From assembly GCA_025936045.1 (NCBI GenBank), contig JAICUB010000020.1, positions 1 to 64,000 of the forward strand: a stretch of 64,000 bases of DNA. Reading direction: 5' to 3'. A model generated the notes under the pieces. It saw only the letters and a list, made by a program, of their open reading frames with translations. It was not told the DNA's origin and ran no database searches. The stretch is from Polyangiaceae bacterium (GTDB taxonomy: Bacteria > Myxococcota_A > Polyangia > Polyangiales > Polyangiaceae). A program made the translations under genes and the position numbers. Shown here in pieces: positions 56,577 to 64,000 of this stretch (the first letter of the stretch is position 1; the number at the start of each line of letters is the position of its first letter).

Positions 56577-58325
56577 ATGATGCGCGTTCTTGGATGGTCG
56601 TTGTTCAGCGTGCTCGCGGCGGGCAGCCTCGCCTGCACGGGACAGATCTCCGGTCCTCTTCCCGCCGCGTCGGGCGGCGACGGAACCACGAATCCCGCCG
56701 GTTCGGGCGGCTCCGGGGGGAACAACCCTGGGGGGACGGGCGGTAGCGCCTCCTCGGGCTCCCCGGGCTCGGGGGGGTCCGCCCCGAGCGCCGGCTCGGG
56801 GGCCGCGGTGGACTGCAGCAGCGGTACGCACGGCGCCGTGGCCGAGGCCCGCCGCCTGACCACGGAAGAATATTCGAACGCGGTGAACGACCTTCTCGGC
56901 GTCGATGCGAGCACGAAGTATCCGGGCATCTCCGGTAAGTCCGTGACCGGCTACTCGACGGAACCGGCGCTTTCGGTGATCGGCGAGCAGGGCGTGTCTG
57001 CGGTCATGAATGCGGCGGAAGACGCCGCGCTCGCGCTCGCTCCGAACCTCGCGTCAGTGCTGCCCTGCACGAGCAAGGGTGACGACGCCTGCGCGGGGAC
57101 CTTCCTCGATACCGTGGGACGCCGAGCGTTCCGCCGGCCGCTGACCGACGACGAGCGCAGCAATTTGCTCGCCATTTACTCCGCCGAGAAGAGCGACGGT
57201 GCGACGTTCAGCGAAGCGGTCGCCGTCATGACGTCCGCGCTCCTGCAGATGCCGGCGTTCCTCTACGTGCTCGAAGCCGACGTCGCCTCGGGCAAGGATC
57301 GCAAGCGCACGGGACCGGAGCTCGCGCAGAAGCTCGCTCTGCAACTCTGGGGTTCGGTGCCGGACGACACGTTGCTCGACGCTGCCGACGGGGGCGAGCT
57401 CGACGACAAGTCCGGCGTCGAGGCAGAAGCCGAGCGCATGATCGCCGATCCGCGCGCGAACCGCGCCCTTTCGCGCTTCTTCCGTGAGTGGACAGAGACG
57501 TCCGCCGAGGACGTAGCGAGCAAGGACAAGACGGCTTTTTCGTATCTCGACGACGACATGATCGCCGCCGTCAACGATTCCTTCGATCGCTTCGTCGCCG
57601 ATCAGGTGCAGTCGGGCGGCACCTTCCAGACGCTCTTGCGGGACAACAGCGCGTTCGTCAACGACAAGCTCGCTGATTTCTTCGGACTCGATCCGGTGTC
57701 GGATTGGACCAAGGTGAAGCTGCCCGCCGGCACCTATGCCGGTCTGGTCACGCAGCCGGCGTTCATGGCGGCGCACGCTCACACGGTGAGCTCCTCTTAC
57801 GTCTATCGCGGCCGCACGATCGTGAAGCGCTTCCTGTGCATCGACGTCGGGTCTCCGCCCGCCACGGCGATGGCCGCCTTCAGCACGCTTCAACTCCCCG
57901 CCGATCCGACCGGCAAGGAAACGGCCATGAGCGTCGAGTCACGCGCGGATTGCGGCGGGTGCCACAAGGTGATCGATCCGGGGGGGCTCGTGTTCGAGCA
58001 CTTCGACGGGATGGGCCACTACCGCGACCAGTACGACAGCGGAAAGGCCATCGATACGACCGGCACCATCGTCGGAATCGGCGACACCACCGTTCCGTTC
58101 GAAGGCCCCGTGGATCTGATGAATCAGCTCGCGGACCTCCCGGTCGCAGAGGAGTGCTTCGCGACGCAGCTCTTTCGTTACGCCGCGGCCGAGCGGGACA
58201 CCAGCGAGGACGCTTGCTCGATCCAGCAGATCAGCGACGCGCTCACCGGGTCCGACGGCACGCTGGCCAAGGCCATCATCCAGACGACCCAGACCGATGG
58301 GTTCTTGTACCGCCGAGGAGAGTGA
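56577..58325 (+). CDS. DUF1592/1588/1585 lipoprotein (planctomycete-type cytochrome-like)
   Basis: This 582-residue lipoprotein has a signal ending LACTG (Cys20), a Gly/Ser-rich tether at 32-75, then the DUF1595-like, DUF1592, DUF1588 and DUF1585 domains in order. Visible are RRLTTEEYSNAVNDLLG, FRRPLTDDE, the CxxCH motif DCGGCHKVIDPGG near residue 460, and a C-terminal FLYRRGE. The CGGCH could bind haem c. GGAG precedes the start. The DUF1552 gene follows in the same orientation, 5 bases later. Such pairs are numerous in Planctomycetes and myxobacteria; function is unproven. Confidence 0.9.
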   Translation: MMRVLGWSLFSVLAAGSLACTGQISGPLPAASGGDGTTNPAGSGGSGGNNPGGTGGSASSGSPGSGGSAPSAGSGAAVDCSSGTHGAVAEARRLTTEEYSNAVNDLLGVDASTKYPGISGKSVTGYSTEPALSVIGEQGVSAVMNAAEDAALALAPNLASVLPCTSKGDDACAGTFLDTVGRRAFRRPLTDDERSNLLAIYSAEKSDGATFSEAVAVMTSALLQMPAFLYVLEADVASGKDRKRTGPELAQKLALQLWGSVPDDTLLDAADGGELDDKSGVEAEAERMIADPRANRALSRFFREWTETSAEDVASKDKTAFSYLDDDMIAAVNDSFDRFVADQVQSGGTFQTLLRDNSAFVNDKLADFFGLDPVSDWTKVKLPAGTYAGLVTQPAFMAAHAHTVSSSYVYRGRTIVKRFLCIDVGSPPATAMAAFSTLQLPADPTGKETAMSVESRADCGGCHKVIDPGGLVFEHFDGMGHYRDQYDSGKAIDTTGTIVGIGDTTVPFEGPVDLMNQLADLPVAEECFATQLFRYAAAERDTSEDACSIQQISDALTGSDGTLAKAIIQTTQTDGFLYRRGE

Positions 58326-58330
58326 GCGAC

Positions 58331-59890
58331 ATGCGCGTTCCGCAACGAATCATTCAACGCATCGATCGCCGCCGCTTCCTCCTCGGCGCGGGTGGCGCAG
58401 TCCTCGCGCTCCCCATGCTCGAGGCTCACGCTCCGCGCGTCGCCTTCGGGGCGTCGGCGGGGCCGCCTCAGCGCTTGATCGTGCTCTTGCACTCGCACGG
58501 TCGCGTCGTCGGGGGCAACCACGACAGCGGTTCGCCCGCGGACAACTGGTCCCCGTCGTCGAAGACCGGGCCGCTCCCCGAGACGGGCGACCTCTCGCCG
58601 TTGCTGGCGGCGATCGGCGACGTTCGCAAGGAGGTCGTGACGATCGACCAGGTCGACAATCTCGTGCGTCACATGACGGGTGACGCGGACGGGCACCTCT
58701 CGGCCGAGCTCACGTGCCTCACCTGTCTGCAGCCCAAGGTGCCGCTCGTGAGCGGCGCGGGCCCATCGATCGACTACGTTGCGGGCCTGCGGCTACGCGC
58801 GTCGGAATCGCAAAAGGCGAACATCCTCTTTCCGAGCACGCCCGTTCCGAACTTCATCACCGACACGCAGCAGTTCCGCGGCGCGAACGGCACTTCTCCC
58901 GCCTTGATGAACCTGCCGCCCGCCGACGCCGCGAAGAGCCTGTTTGCGGGCGTCCAGCCGCCGGGCGGCGACATGCCGCCACCCCCGCCGACGAAGACGC
59001 TGTCCGATCGGCTGACGGCGCGACGCCCCAGCATTCTGGACGCGGTCGCGAAAGATTTCGTCGCGCTCGAGAAGAGCGTCGGTCCGGCGGATCAGCAGCG
59101 CTTGGCGCAGCACGCGCAATTTCTGCAATCGCTCGAGGCTCAGGTCTCCGGCGGTTCGGGCATGGTGACGCCGCTCGAAGCGTGTAGCCCGCCCGATACC
59201 AGCAAAATCCCCTCGGCGAACGACTACACCAAAGCCGACGACCATGACTGGACTCGTGGTTATTGGGAAGCGATGATGTGGAAGTACAACGTCGAGAACA
59301 TGGTGCAGTCGCTCGCGTGCGACGTGACCCGCGTCGCCGGCTTGCAGTTCTTGCTCTCCGACGGCCCCGTCTTCCCGAGCGAGTTCACCGGCACTTCACC
59401 ACTCGACGGCGACGTGAATTGGCACGCCACCATCCACAACACCGATACACCCGATCGGCCGATGGCCGGCACTCTAACGCAGGCCTATCAGTTCTACGGT
59501 CAGGTCTTCACGTACCTCGTCCAACGCCTCGCCGCGATCGCGGACGTCGACGGGAGCCGGCTGCTCGACAACACGCTCGTCGTGTGGAACTCCGACCTCG
59601 GCTACGGCGCGGGCCACTTCTGCTTCAATCACCCGATCGTCATGGCGGGCATGGGCTCCAAATTCGCGAACGGCCAAGGCCGCCACCTCGTGTGTGACGG
59701 CCGTCGCTCCCTCGGTGACCTTTGGGCGCAGGTCCTGCGCATGCTCGGCGGCTCGGACACGACGTTCGGCACCGACGGCAAGGTCGGCGACGGCGGCGTC
59801 TCCGGCGACAAGCTGCTCGCGAACCTCGGGGCGCCGGGCAACTTCATCACGGCCAACACGCCGCTCCACCTCGGCGAGCTCGACCTCTAA
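58331..59890 (+). CDS. DUF1552 family protein with Tat signal
   Basis: This 519-residue protein has a twin-arginine signal (RRRFLLGAGGAVLALP) and the DUF1552 fold. Features include LIVLLHSHGRV near the start and conserved DADGHLSAELTCLTC. It is exported folded, which suggests a bound cofactor. It follows the DUF1592 lipoprotein by 5 bases and presumably works with it, as elsewhere. GGAG lies before the ATG. The end holds a GC-rich hairpin at 59893-59915, possibly terminating the pair. Confidence 0.92.
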   Translation: MRVPQRIIQRIDRRRFLLGAGGAVLALPMLEAHAPRVAFGASAGPPQRLIVLLHSHGRVVGGNHDSGSPADNWSPSSKTGPLPETGDLSPLLAAIGDVRKEVVTIDQVDNLVRHMTGDADGHLSAELTCLTCLQPKVPLVSGAGPSIDYVAGLRLRASESQKANILFPSTPVPNFITDTQQFRGANGTSPALMNLPPADAAKSLFAGVQPPGGDMPPPPPTKTLSDRLTARRPSILDAVAKDFVALEKSVGPADQQRLAQHAQFLQSLEAQVSGGSGMVTPLEACSPPDTSKIPSANDYTKADDHDWTRGYWEAMMWKYNVENMVQSLACDVTRVAGLQFLLSDGPVFPSEFTGTSPLDGDVNWHATIHNTDTPDRPMAGTLTQAYQFYGQVFTYLVQRLAAIADVDGSRLLDNTLVVWNSDLGYGAGHFCFNHPIVMAGMGSKFANGQGRHLVCDGRRSLGDLWAQVLRMLGGSDTTFGTDGKVGDGGVSGDKLLANLGAPGNFITANTPLHLGELDL

Positions 59891-59892
59891 GA

Positions 59893-59915
59893 GCCGCGCG
59901 GCGTCACCGCGCGGC
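59893..59915. terminator. 9-bp GC hairpin between convergent genes
   Basis: GCCGCGCGG and CCGCGCGGC form a perfect 9-bp stem with a 5-base loop, directly after the DUF1552 stop. It has no U-tract. It may stop transcription from either side. Confidence 0.45.
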
Positions 59916-59941
59916 CATGGCCGGACGCGCGGGGCGCTACG

Positions 59942-61366
59942 TCAGGGCGCGTACGAGGGATCGAGCGTGGTTGCCCAGAGCTGATTGACGGCCGCCACGC
60001 CGTCGTCCGAAAAATCGATGCCCTCGTGCCCGGATTCACAGCCGGTCATGCACAAGAGCTCCGGCTTGGTACTGAAGAGCGTCCACAGATCCGCTGCCGG
60101 GGGCAGGTCGTTCTGCGCGACGAGCGCGGCGATGACCGTATTGAAGTCGCCGATGGTCTTGTGATTCGAGTCCGTCGTCTTCTCGATCGTGGGAAGCAGG
60201 GGCACCTTGCCGGCGGCCTTCAGCTTGTCGATCACCGTTTGCATCGACGCTTTGAAGTCCGTCTCCTCGGGGCTGCGGTTGTTTTCGGCGTCGCCCTCGC
60301 CGTACGCGAGAATCCAATGGTGGAAGTCGGGGTTCAGGGCGATGAGGTCGTCGATGCTCGTCGCGAGATCCTGGGCTTTGCCGCCCGCCTCCGCGAGATC
60401 GATGAGCGCGGGATAGTAGCCGGCGTGCGCTGCGTGGATAAGCTCGGGGAACATTCCCGCTCGGCCGTGGTAAGTGTCGCGCGACTGGCCGAGGCCGACG
60501 ATCGCCCACGTGTCATCCGAGCCCGCGGAGACGTCGTGGATCTCGATCTCGCCGATCTGCGAGGCGGGGTTGCCCTGATTGCTCACGAGCTTCGTGAGCG
60601 TCATCCGCACGTAGCTCATCCCGCCGAAGTCGAAGCTGTGCTCACGGCTGCGGTACGTCGTGTCGTCCGGCGCGCCGGTCACTTCGGCCACCTTGGTCCA
60701 GCTGCCCTCTTCCCCCGTGGGAGATACCTCTATGTAGTAGGCGGTTGGAGCACCGAAGTTGATGGCCGGCGTGATGGTGTAATCGGGCGTGGAGCTCGTG
60801 TGCCACACGAAGAGGAGCTTCGACGGGCCTTTTCCGACGTTGATTTGAACCCAACTGTCCTGGATCGAACCGTCGCTCTCGACAGGCGCTCTCCAGATGG
60901 AATTGAAATCCCACTTTCCGTCGAAGGCCGCGTCGCCGCCGTCCGGTGAGGATTGAACGTCCTTGCCGCGGCACACGAGTGGATTCGGCGTGAGAAAGCC
61001 GCTCGTCCCGCCCGCGCTGGGTTCGCCGCCTTCACCAGCGACCCCGACTTGCGCCGAGCCAGCCGTGCCTGCCGTGGAGTTGCCCGCCGTGCCGCCCCCG
61101 CGCCCCGCGCCGCCCGTACCGGCACGGCCGCCCGCGCCCGCGCCCGCGCCCGCGCTGCTGCCGCCGTTGGCGCCGCTACTGGCGCCGCTTCCGGCGGCGG
61201 CCCCGACGCCACTCCCGCTGCCGCCGCCGTTCGCCGCGCCCGCCGTGGCCCCACTACCGGCGTTCGCTCCGGCTCCCGCTCCCGTGTCGTCATCCGACTT
61301 TTCGGAACCGCACGCTGCGGCGATGAGCACCGCAAGAAGACAAACTCGCATCGTTCCCTGGCGCAT
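59942..61366 (-). CDS. tethered lipoprotein with discoidin-like and SGNH hydrolase-like domains
   Basis: This 474-residue lipoprotein has a lipobox (LIAAACGS) and then about 95 residues of Gly/Ala/Ser repeats, one of the longest tethers here. A discoidin/F5-8-like beta domain at about 145-265 ends in SQIGEIEIHDV. An SGNH/GDSL-type domain follows at about 280-470, with GLGQSRDTYHGR near its start and the catalytic-looking HEGIDFSDDGVAAVNQLW at the end. It could deacylate a surface glycan. GGAG lies before the ATG. It converges on DUF1552. Confidence 0.82.
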   Translation of the reverse strand: MRQGTMRVCLLAVLIAAACGSEKSDDDTGAGAGANAGSGATAGAANGGGSGSGVGAAAGSGASSGANGGSSAGAGAGAGGRAGTGGAGRGGGTAGNSTAGTAGSAQVGVAGEGGEPSAGGTSGFLTPNPLVCRGKDVQSSPDGGDAAFDGKWDFNSIWRAPVESDGSIQDSWVQINVGKGPSKLLFVWHTSSTPDYTITPAINFGAPTAYYIEVSPTGEEGSWTKVAEVTGAPDDTTYRSREHSFDFGGMSYVRMTLTKLVSNQGNPASQIGEIEIHDVSAGSDDTWAIVGLGQSRDTYHGRAGMFPELIHAAHAGYYPALIDLAEAGGKAQDLATSIDDLIALNPDFHHWILAYGEGDAENNRSPEETDFKASMQTVIDKLKAAGKVPLLPTIEKTTDSNHKTIGDFNTVIAALVAQNDLPPAADLWTLFSTKPELLCMTGCESGHEGIDFSDDGVAAVNQLWATTLDPSYAP

Positions 61367-61418
61367 AAGTCAACTCCGCCCCGCATCCTAGCGCGCGCAC
61401 TCCCCGCTCCCAAGAGCT

Positions 61419-61661
61419 TTGCGTCCGACTTCCGGGGTGGGTCGCCTTGCGGCTCTGATCCGCTCGCGATACCCTTGGCCGTTCGTGGCGAAGCTGCTGT
61501 TGATGTCGGTCATCTTCATGACGGGCGTGATCGCGCTTGCGGGCGCGCGCGAGCGTGACGCCAGGCGAGGGCTCGCCCGGACGATCGCGGGCCTCGCGCT
61601 CTTCAACGTCCTTTATGCACTGCTCGTGATCTTCGTTTACCCCCAAATTTGCTGGAAGTAG
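61419..61661 (+). CDS. small membrane protein upstream of polymerase/ligase
   Basis: This protein of up to 80 residues has two hydrophobic helices, around LLLMSVIFMTGVIALAG and IAGLALFNVLYALLVIFVY. The start is uncertain: TTG at 61419, GTG at 61437 or GTG at 61485. It ends 5 bases before the next gene, so it is likely cotranscribed with it and may help that membrane protein assemble. Not assignable to a family. Confidence 0.6.
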   Translation: MRPTSGVGRLAALIRSRYPWPFVAKLLLMSVIFMTGVIALAGARERDARRGLARTIAGLALFNVLYALLVIFVYPQICWK

Positions 61662-61666
61662 GTGTC

Positions 61667-63226
61667 GTGAGCTCGCTCTCCTGGAGTGCTCCCGCGAAGA
61701 CCCGCCCGGCGACGCCCGCGCCCAAGGCTTCGAAGGGTCCACTCGTGCTGGCGGTCGTGCTCGCGCTGACGACGCTCCTCGTCGCGATCCTCACCAACGG
61801 TAACGTCGCGGCCACTCTCGGCCCCACTGCGGCTTTTCTGGTCATCTACGCGATCGTCAAGCTGCCGATTCGATACACCTGGTTCGCCTACATCTGGCTC
61901 GTGTTGTCGCTCGACACCCCGCCCGAGCAATTCGCAGGTGGCAAGTACAAATCACCGTTCTATACGGTCGCGCTGCTGCTCACCGGCCAGCTCAAAGCCG
62001 TGCTCGGCGTGAGCGCGCTCGTGATGACGGGCCTCGACATCTTTCTCTTGAGCTCGTTCGTGCTCACGTCGATCCGTCGCGCTCAGGGCTCGCGCCTCGA
62101 CTGCGACGACTACATTCGTCTCCCGCGGCCGATTCTGTTCGCGAGCTGGGCGGCTTTGCTCGGCATCGTGTGGGCGACGGGCCTCGGTCTCGCCACGGGC
62201 GGCGCCTTCCGCTTCGCTCAATGGCAGATCGAACGCAACGTCTACCTGCCATTGGTGCTGCTCGTCGTTCAGGCAGTCTTTCCGGGCCCCAAAAGCTTCA
62301 AGCCGTTCACGCGCGTGCTGATCGGCGCGGCCCTGGTTAGGGCGGTCATCGCCATCCTCCTGCGACAACAGTTTCCAGAAGAGGAATACACGTCGTCCCA
62401 CTCTGATTCGATGTTGTTCGGGACCGTTACGGTCCTCCTCGTCTTGCGTCTCGCCGACAGGCCGACGAAGCGCGACGTTCGGCTGGGTATTCCGACCTTG
62501 ATCGTCATCGTTTGGGGCATGATCGCGAACGATCGGCGTCTCGTCTGGGTCGAGCTCGCGCTCGCGGCCATCTTCATCCTCGTGATGACGCCGCGCACGC
62601 GCCGCAAAATCAGCATGGCGCGCACGCTGCTTGCGCTCGTTCCCGGTGCGATTGTCTACGTCGCCGTCGGCTGGGGTCATCCGACCGGGGTTTTCAAACC
62701 GGTCGGGACGCTGCGCTCGATCGTCGATTCCAAATCCGACGGTTCCACGCTGTGGCGTGACTTGGAAAACTTCAACCTGGTGACGACGTTCGCTCATCAC
62801 CCGTTCGGGCTCGGCTTCGGGCATCCGTACGAGCTTGCGGTGTGGATGCCGGACGTCACTAGAACGTACGAGCTCGAGCCCTACCTGCCCCACAACAGTA
62901 TCGTGGGTCTGTGGGCTTATACCGGCTACATCGGCTTCACGCTCCTGTGGCTCTTACCCACCATCGCCCTCTATTTTGCCGCGCGCGCCTACCGTTTCTC
63001 GACCGCGCGGGACGATCGCATCATGGCTTTGACCTGCTTCGCCGGCTTCTTCATGTATCTGCTGCAGTGCTACGGGGACATGGGACTCGGCTCGATGGTT
63101 TCGGTGGTCGTGTTCGCGCCGTTGATGGTGATGGTCGGTAAGCTCGCCATCAAGGTCGGGGCCTGGCCCGGCGCAAGCCTGCAGCCGGCCACCGCCGCCA
63201 TCGTGCGCCAGGCGAGCGACGCATAG
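61667..63226 (+). CDS. O-antigen ligase/polymerase-type (WaaL/Wzy) membrane protein
   Basis: This 519-residue protein has about a dozen membrane helices and a large outer loop (about 335-410) in which THEX-like FAHHPFGLGFGHPYEL and LPHNSIVGLWAYTG occur. The HNSxL motif and position match the Wzy_C/O-antigen ligase family. It should polymerise or ligate the repeat units made by this locus. The GTG at 61667 has GGAAG about 9 bases upstream. It ends at a bidirectional terminator. Polymerase and ligase cannot be told apart by sequence alone. Confidence 0.87.
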   Translation: MSSLSWSAPAKTRPATPAPKASKGPLVLAVVLALTTLLVAILTNGNVAATLGPTAAFLVIYAIVKLPIRYTWFAYIWLVLSLDTPPEQFAGGKYKSPFYTVALLLTGQLKAVLGVSALVMTGLDIFLLSSFVLTSIRRAQGSRLDCDDYIRLPRPILFASWAALLGIVWATGLGLATGGAFRFAQWQIERNVYLPLVLLVVQAVFPGPKSFKPFTRVLIGAALVRAVIAILLRQQFPEEEYTSSHSDSMLFGTVTVLLVLRLADRPTKRDVRLGIPTLIVIVWGMIANDRRLVWVELALAAIFILVMTPRTRRKISMARTLLALVPGAIVYVAVGWGHPTGVFKPVGTLRSIVDSKSDGSTLWRDLENFNLVTTFAHHPFGLGFGHPYELAVWMPDVTRTYELEPYLPHNSIVGLWAYTGYIGFTLLWLLPTIALYFAARAYRFSTARDDRIMALTCFAGFFMYLLQCYGDMGLGSMVSVVVFAPLMVMVGKLAIKVGAWPGASLQPATAAIVRQASDA

Positions 63227-63266
63227 CGCGCCCCCTCGGAACGTTTCGACCACGTAGACAAAACGG

Positions 63267-63300
63267 AAGCGGCCCCCCGGTGAACATCGGGAGGCCGCTT
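63267..63300. terminator. bidirectional intrinsic terminator
   Basis: AAGCGGCC pairs with GGCCGCTT over 8 bp with further CCC/GGG pairing inside. The stem is followed by TTT on the plus strand and preceded by AAAA on the other side. It sits between the ends of two convergent genes, so it can serve both. Confidence 0.75.
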
Positions 63301-63322
63301 TTCGACGACGCGGTTCGAGCGT

Positions 63323-64000
63323 TCAGGGCACCGTGTTCGGTGTGCCCGCGTCGAAGCGCGCCTTGGCGGGCAGCGTGAACACTTTGGTGGTGCCGTCGGG
63401 CGTCACCCACGGCCACGGGTTCGAGCCGAAGAAGGCCGGCTTCGCGCTCAGGTAGAGCGAGTTCGGCAGCGTCCTCGGGGTGGAACCGGCGCCGCCGATG
63501 CCGTCCCAGTGGATCGCGTTCGATTGATAGTCGAAGTTGCCGTCCCGCTGAGTCGTCGCGTACACCTGCGTGTCGGTGTGATAGGGCGACCAGTCGTCCC
63601 AGCCCAGGAGCCACATGCTGGGGTTGCTCATGGTGTTGTCGCCCGAGATCTGCTGGTACGCCCACGAGCTCATCTGACCCGGTGACCCGAGCACGTTACC
63701 GATGAAGCTCTGGTAATAGGTGAACGCCTCGGAGCCGATGCAACGCAGCGGACCCTCGCTGTGCGAGGTGCCGCCATAGCTACCGGTGCCGCTGTAGCTG
63801 TCCGTCTGAGTCTTGCCGTTCAAGTCCTTGAACGAGCTCCGGATGCATTGGAAATAGTTGCGGAACACCGTGTGATACGTCGAATTGCCGTGGGTCTTGT
63901 CGGAGTCGAAGTTCGGCGCCCAGTTGCCTTCGAAAAGCATGTGATGCGGGCCCACCATGTGCGAGCCGTTCGCGTGCACTTCGATCCACGCGTCGATGCC
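63323..64000 (-). CDS. beta-helix protein, C-terminal part (gene continues beyond window)
   Basis: The last 225 residues of a minus-strand gene whose start lies past base 64000. The sequence shares GNVLGS, MWLLGWD, RDGNFDY, LPNSLYL, KPAFFG and NPWPWV with the end of the protein at 48907-51090, so the two are paralogues. The open frame runs to the window edge (GIDAWIEVHANGSH). The same beta-helix fold is expected, and its role, probably binding or cutting glycan, is undetermined. Confidence 0.82.
   Translation of the reverse strand, partial: GIDAWIEVHANGSHMVGPHHMLFEGNWAPNFDSDKTHGNSTYHTVFRNYFQCIRSSFKDLNGKTQTDSYSGTGSYGGTSHSEGPLRCIGSEAFTYYQSFIGNVLGSPGQMSSWAYQQISGDNTMSNPSMWLLGWDDWSPYHTDTQVYATTQRDGNFDYQSNAIHWDGIGGAGSTPRTLPNSLYLSAKPAFFGSNPWPWVTPDGTTKVFTLPAKARFDAGTPNTVP

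Overview
The window is about 64 kb of very GC-rich DNA, almost completely coding, with one tRNA gene and no insertion sequence, phage or CRISPR signal that I can see. An mglB-mglA pair with the same lengths and key residues as the Myxococcus gliding-motility switch, many lipoproteins with Gly/Ser/Ala-rich tethers, DUF1592/DUF1552 proteins, a PilZ protein of the myxobacterial type and a truncated-looking type III secretion component all point to the phylum Myxococcota, probably the Polyangia (Sorangium/Labilithrix side). This is inference from gene content; no database search was run.

Layout. 1-2.6 kb: end of comEC, then hpt. 2.7-10.4 kb (minus): a tight run of an SpoA/SctQ-like protein, a yggS-type PLP protein, rarA, a YdjM-like membrane hydrolase, a lipoprotein, a zinc-ribbon microprotein and a CPA2 antiporter. 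10.5-18.7 kb: a TPR protein facing two giant tandem DUF3857/transglutaminase proteins, of which one has lost its catalytic Cys. 19-20.6 kb: mglB-mglA-recX. 20.7-26.8 kb: lipoproteins, unknown small proteins (including a 37-residue, strongly basic one), tRNA-Ser(UGA), a DUF3309-like micro-membrane protein and a class I amidotransferase. 26.4-29.3 kb (minus): RNase E/G with a large acidic insertion, PilZ protein, unknown protein. 29.6-30.7 kb: exonuclease and pterin dehydratase. 30.7-34.5 kb (minus): GH94 phosphorylase and alanine racemase. 35.4-37.1 kb: riboflavin synthase and a RibBX-type protein. 37.2-42.3 kb: REC-GGDEF regulator, GH9 glycosidase, PpnP, an FAD oxidase and a small unknown. 42.3-64 kb: a polysaccharide region with an MshEN-fused sugar transferase, a kinase-like remnant, an outer-membrane barrel, a Wza-like exporter, AsnB, GMC oxidoreductase, SDR epimerase, acyltransferase, GT4 glycosyltransferase and a Wzy/WaaL-type membrane protein. 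Two paralogous beta-helix proteins bracket its distal part, and a DUF1592/DUF1552 pair and an SGNH-type lipoprotein sit inside it.

How the genes may work together. Three separate c-di-GMP elements occur: a GGDEF enzyme with an intact active site and I-site, a PilZ protein coupled to RNase E/G, and an MshEN-like domain fused to the enzyme expected to start exopolysaccharide synthesis. A GH9 enzyme and a GH94 phosphorylase about 5 kb apart suggest beta-glucan (or chitin) oligosaccharide use. Adjacent genes repeatedly overlap by GTGA, which suggests translational coupling is common here.
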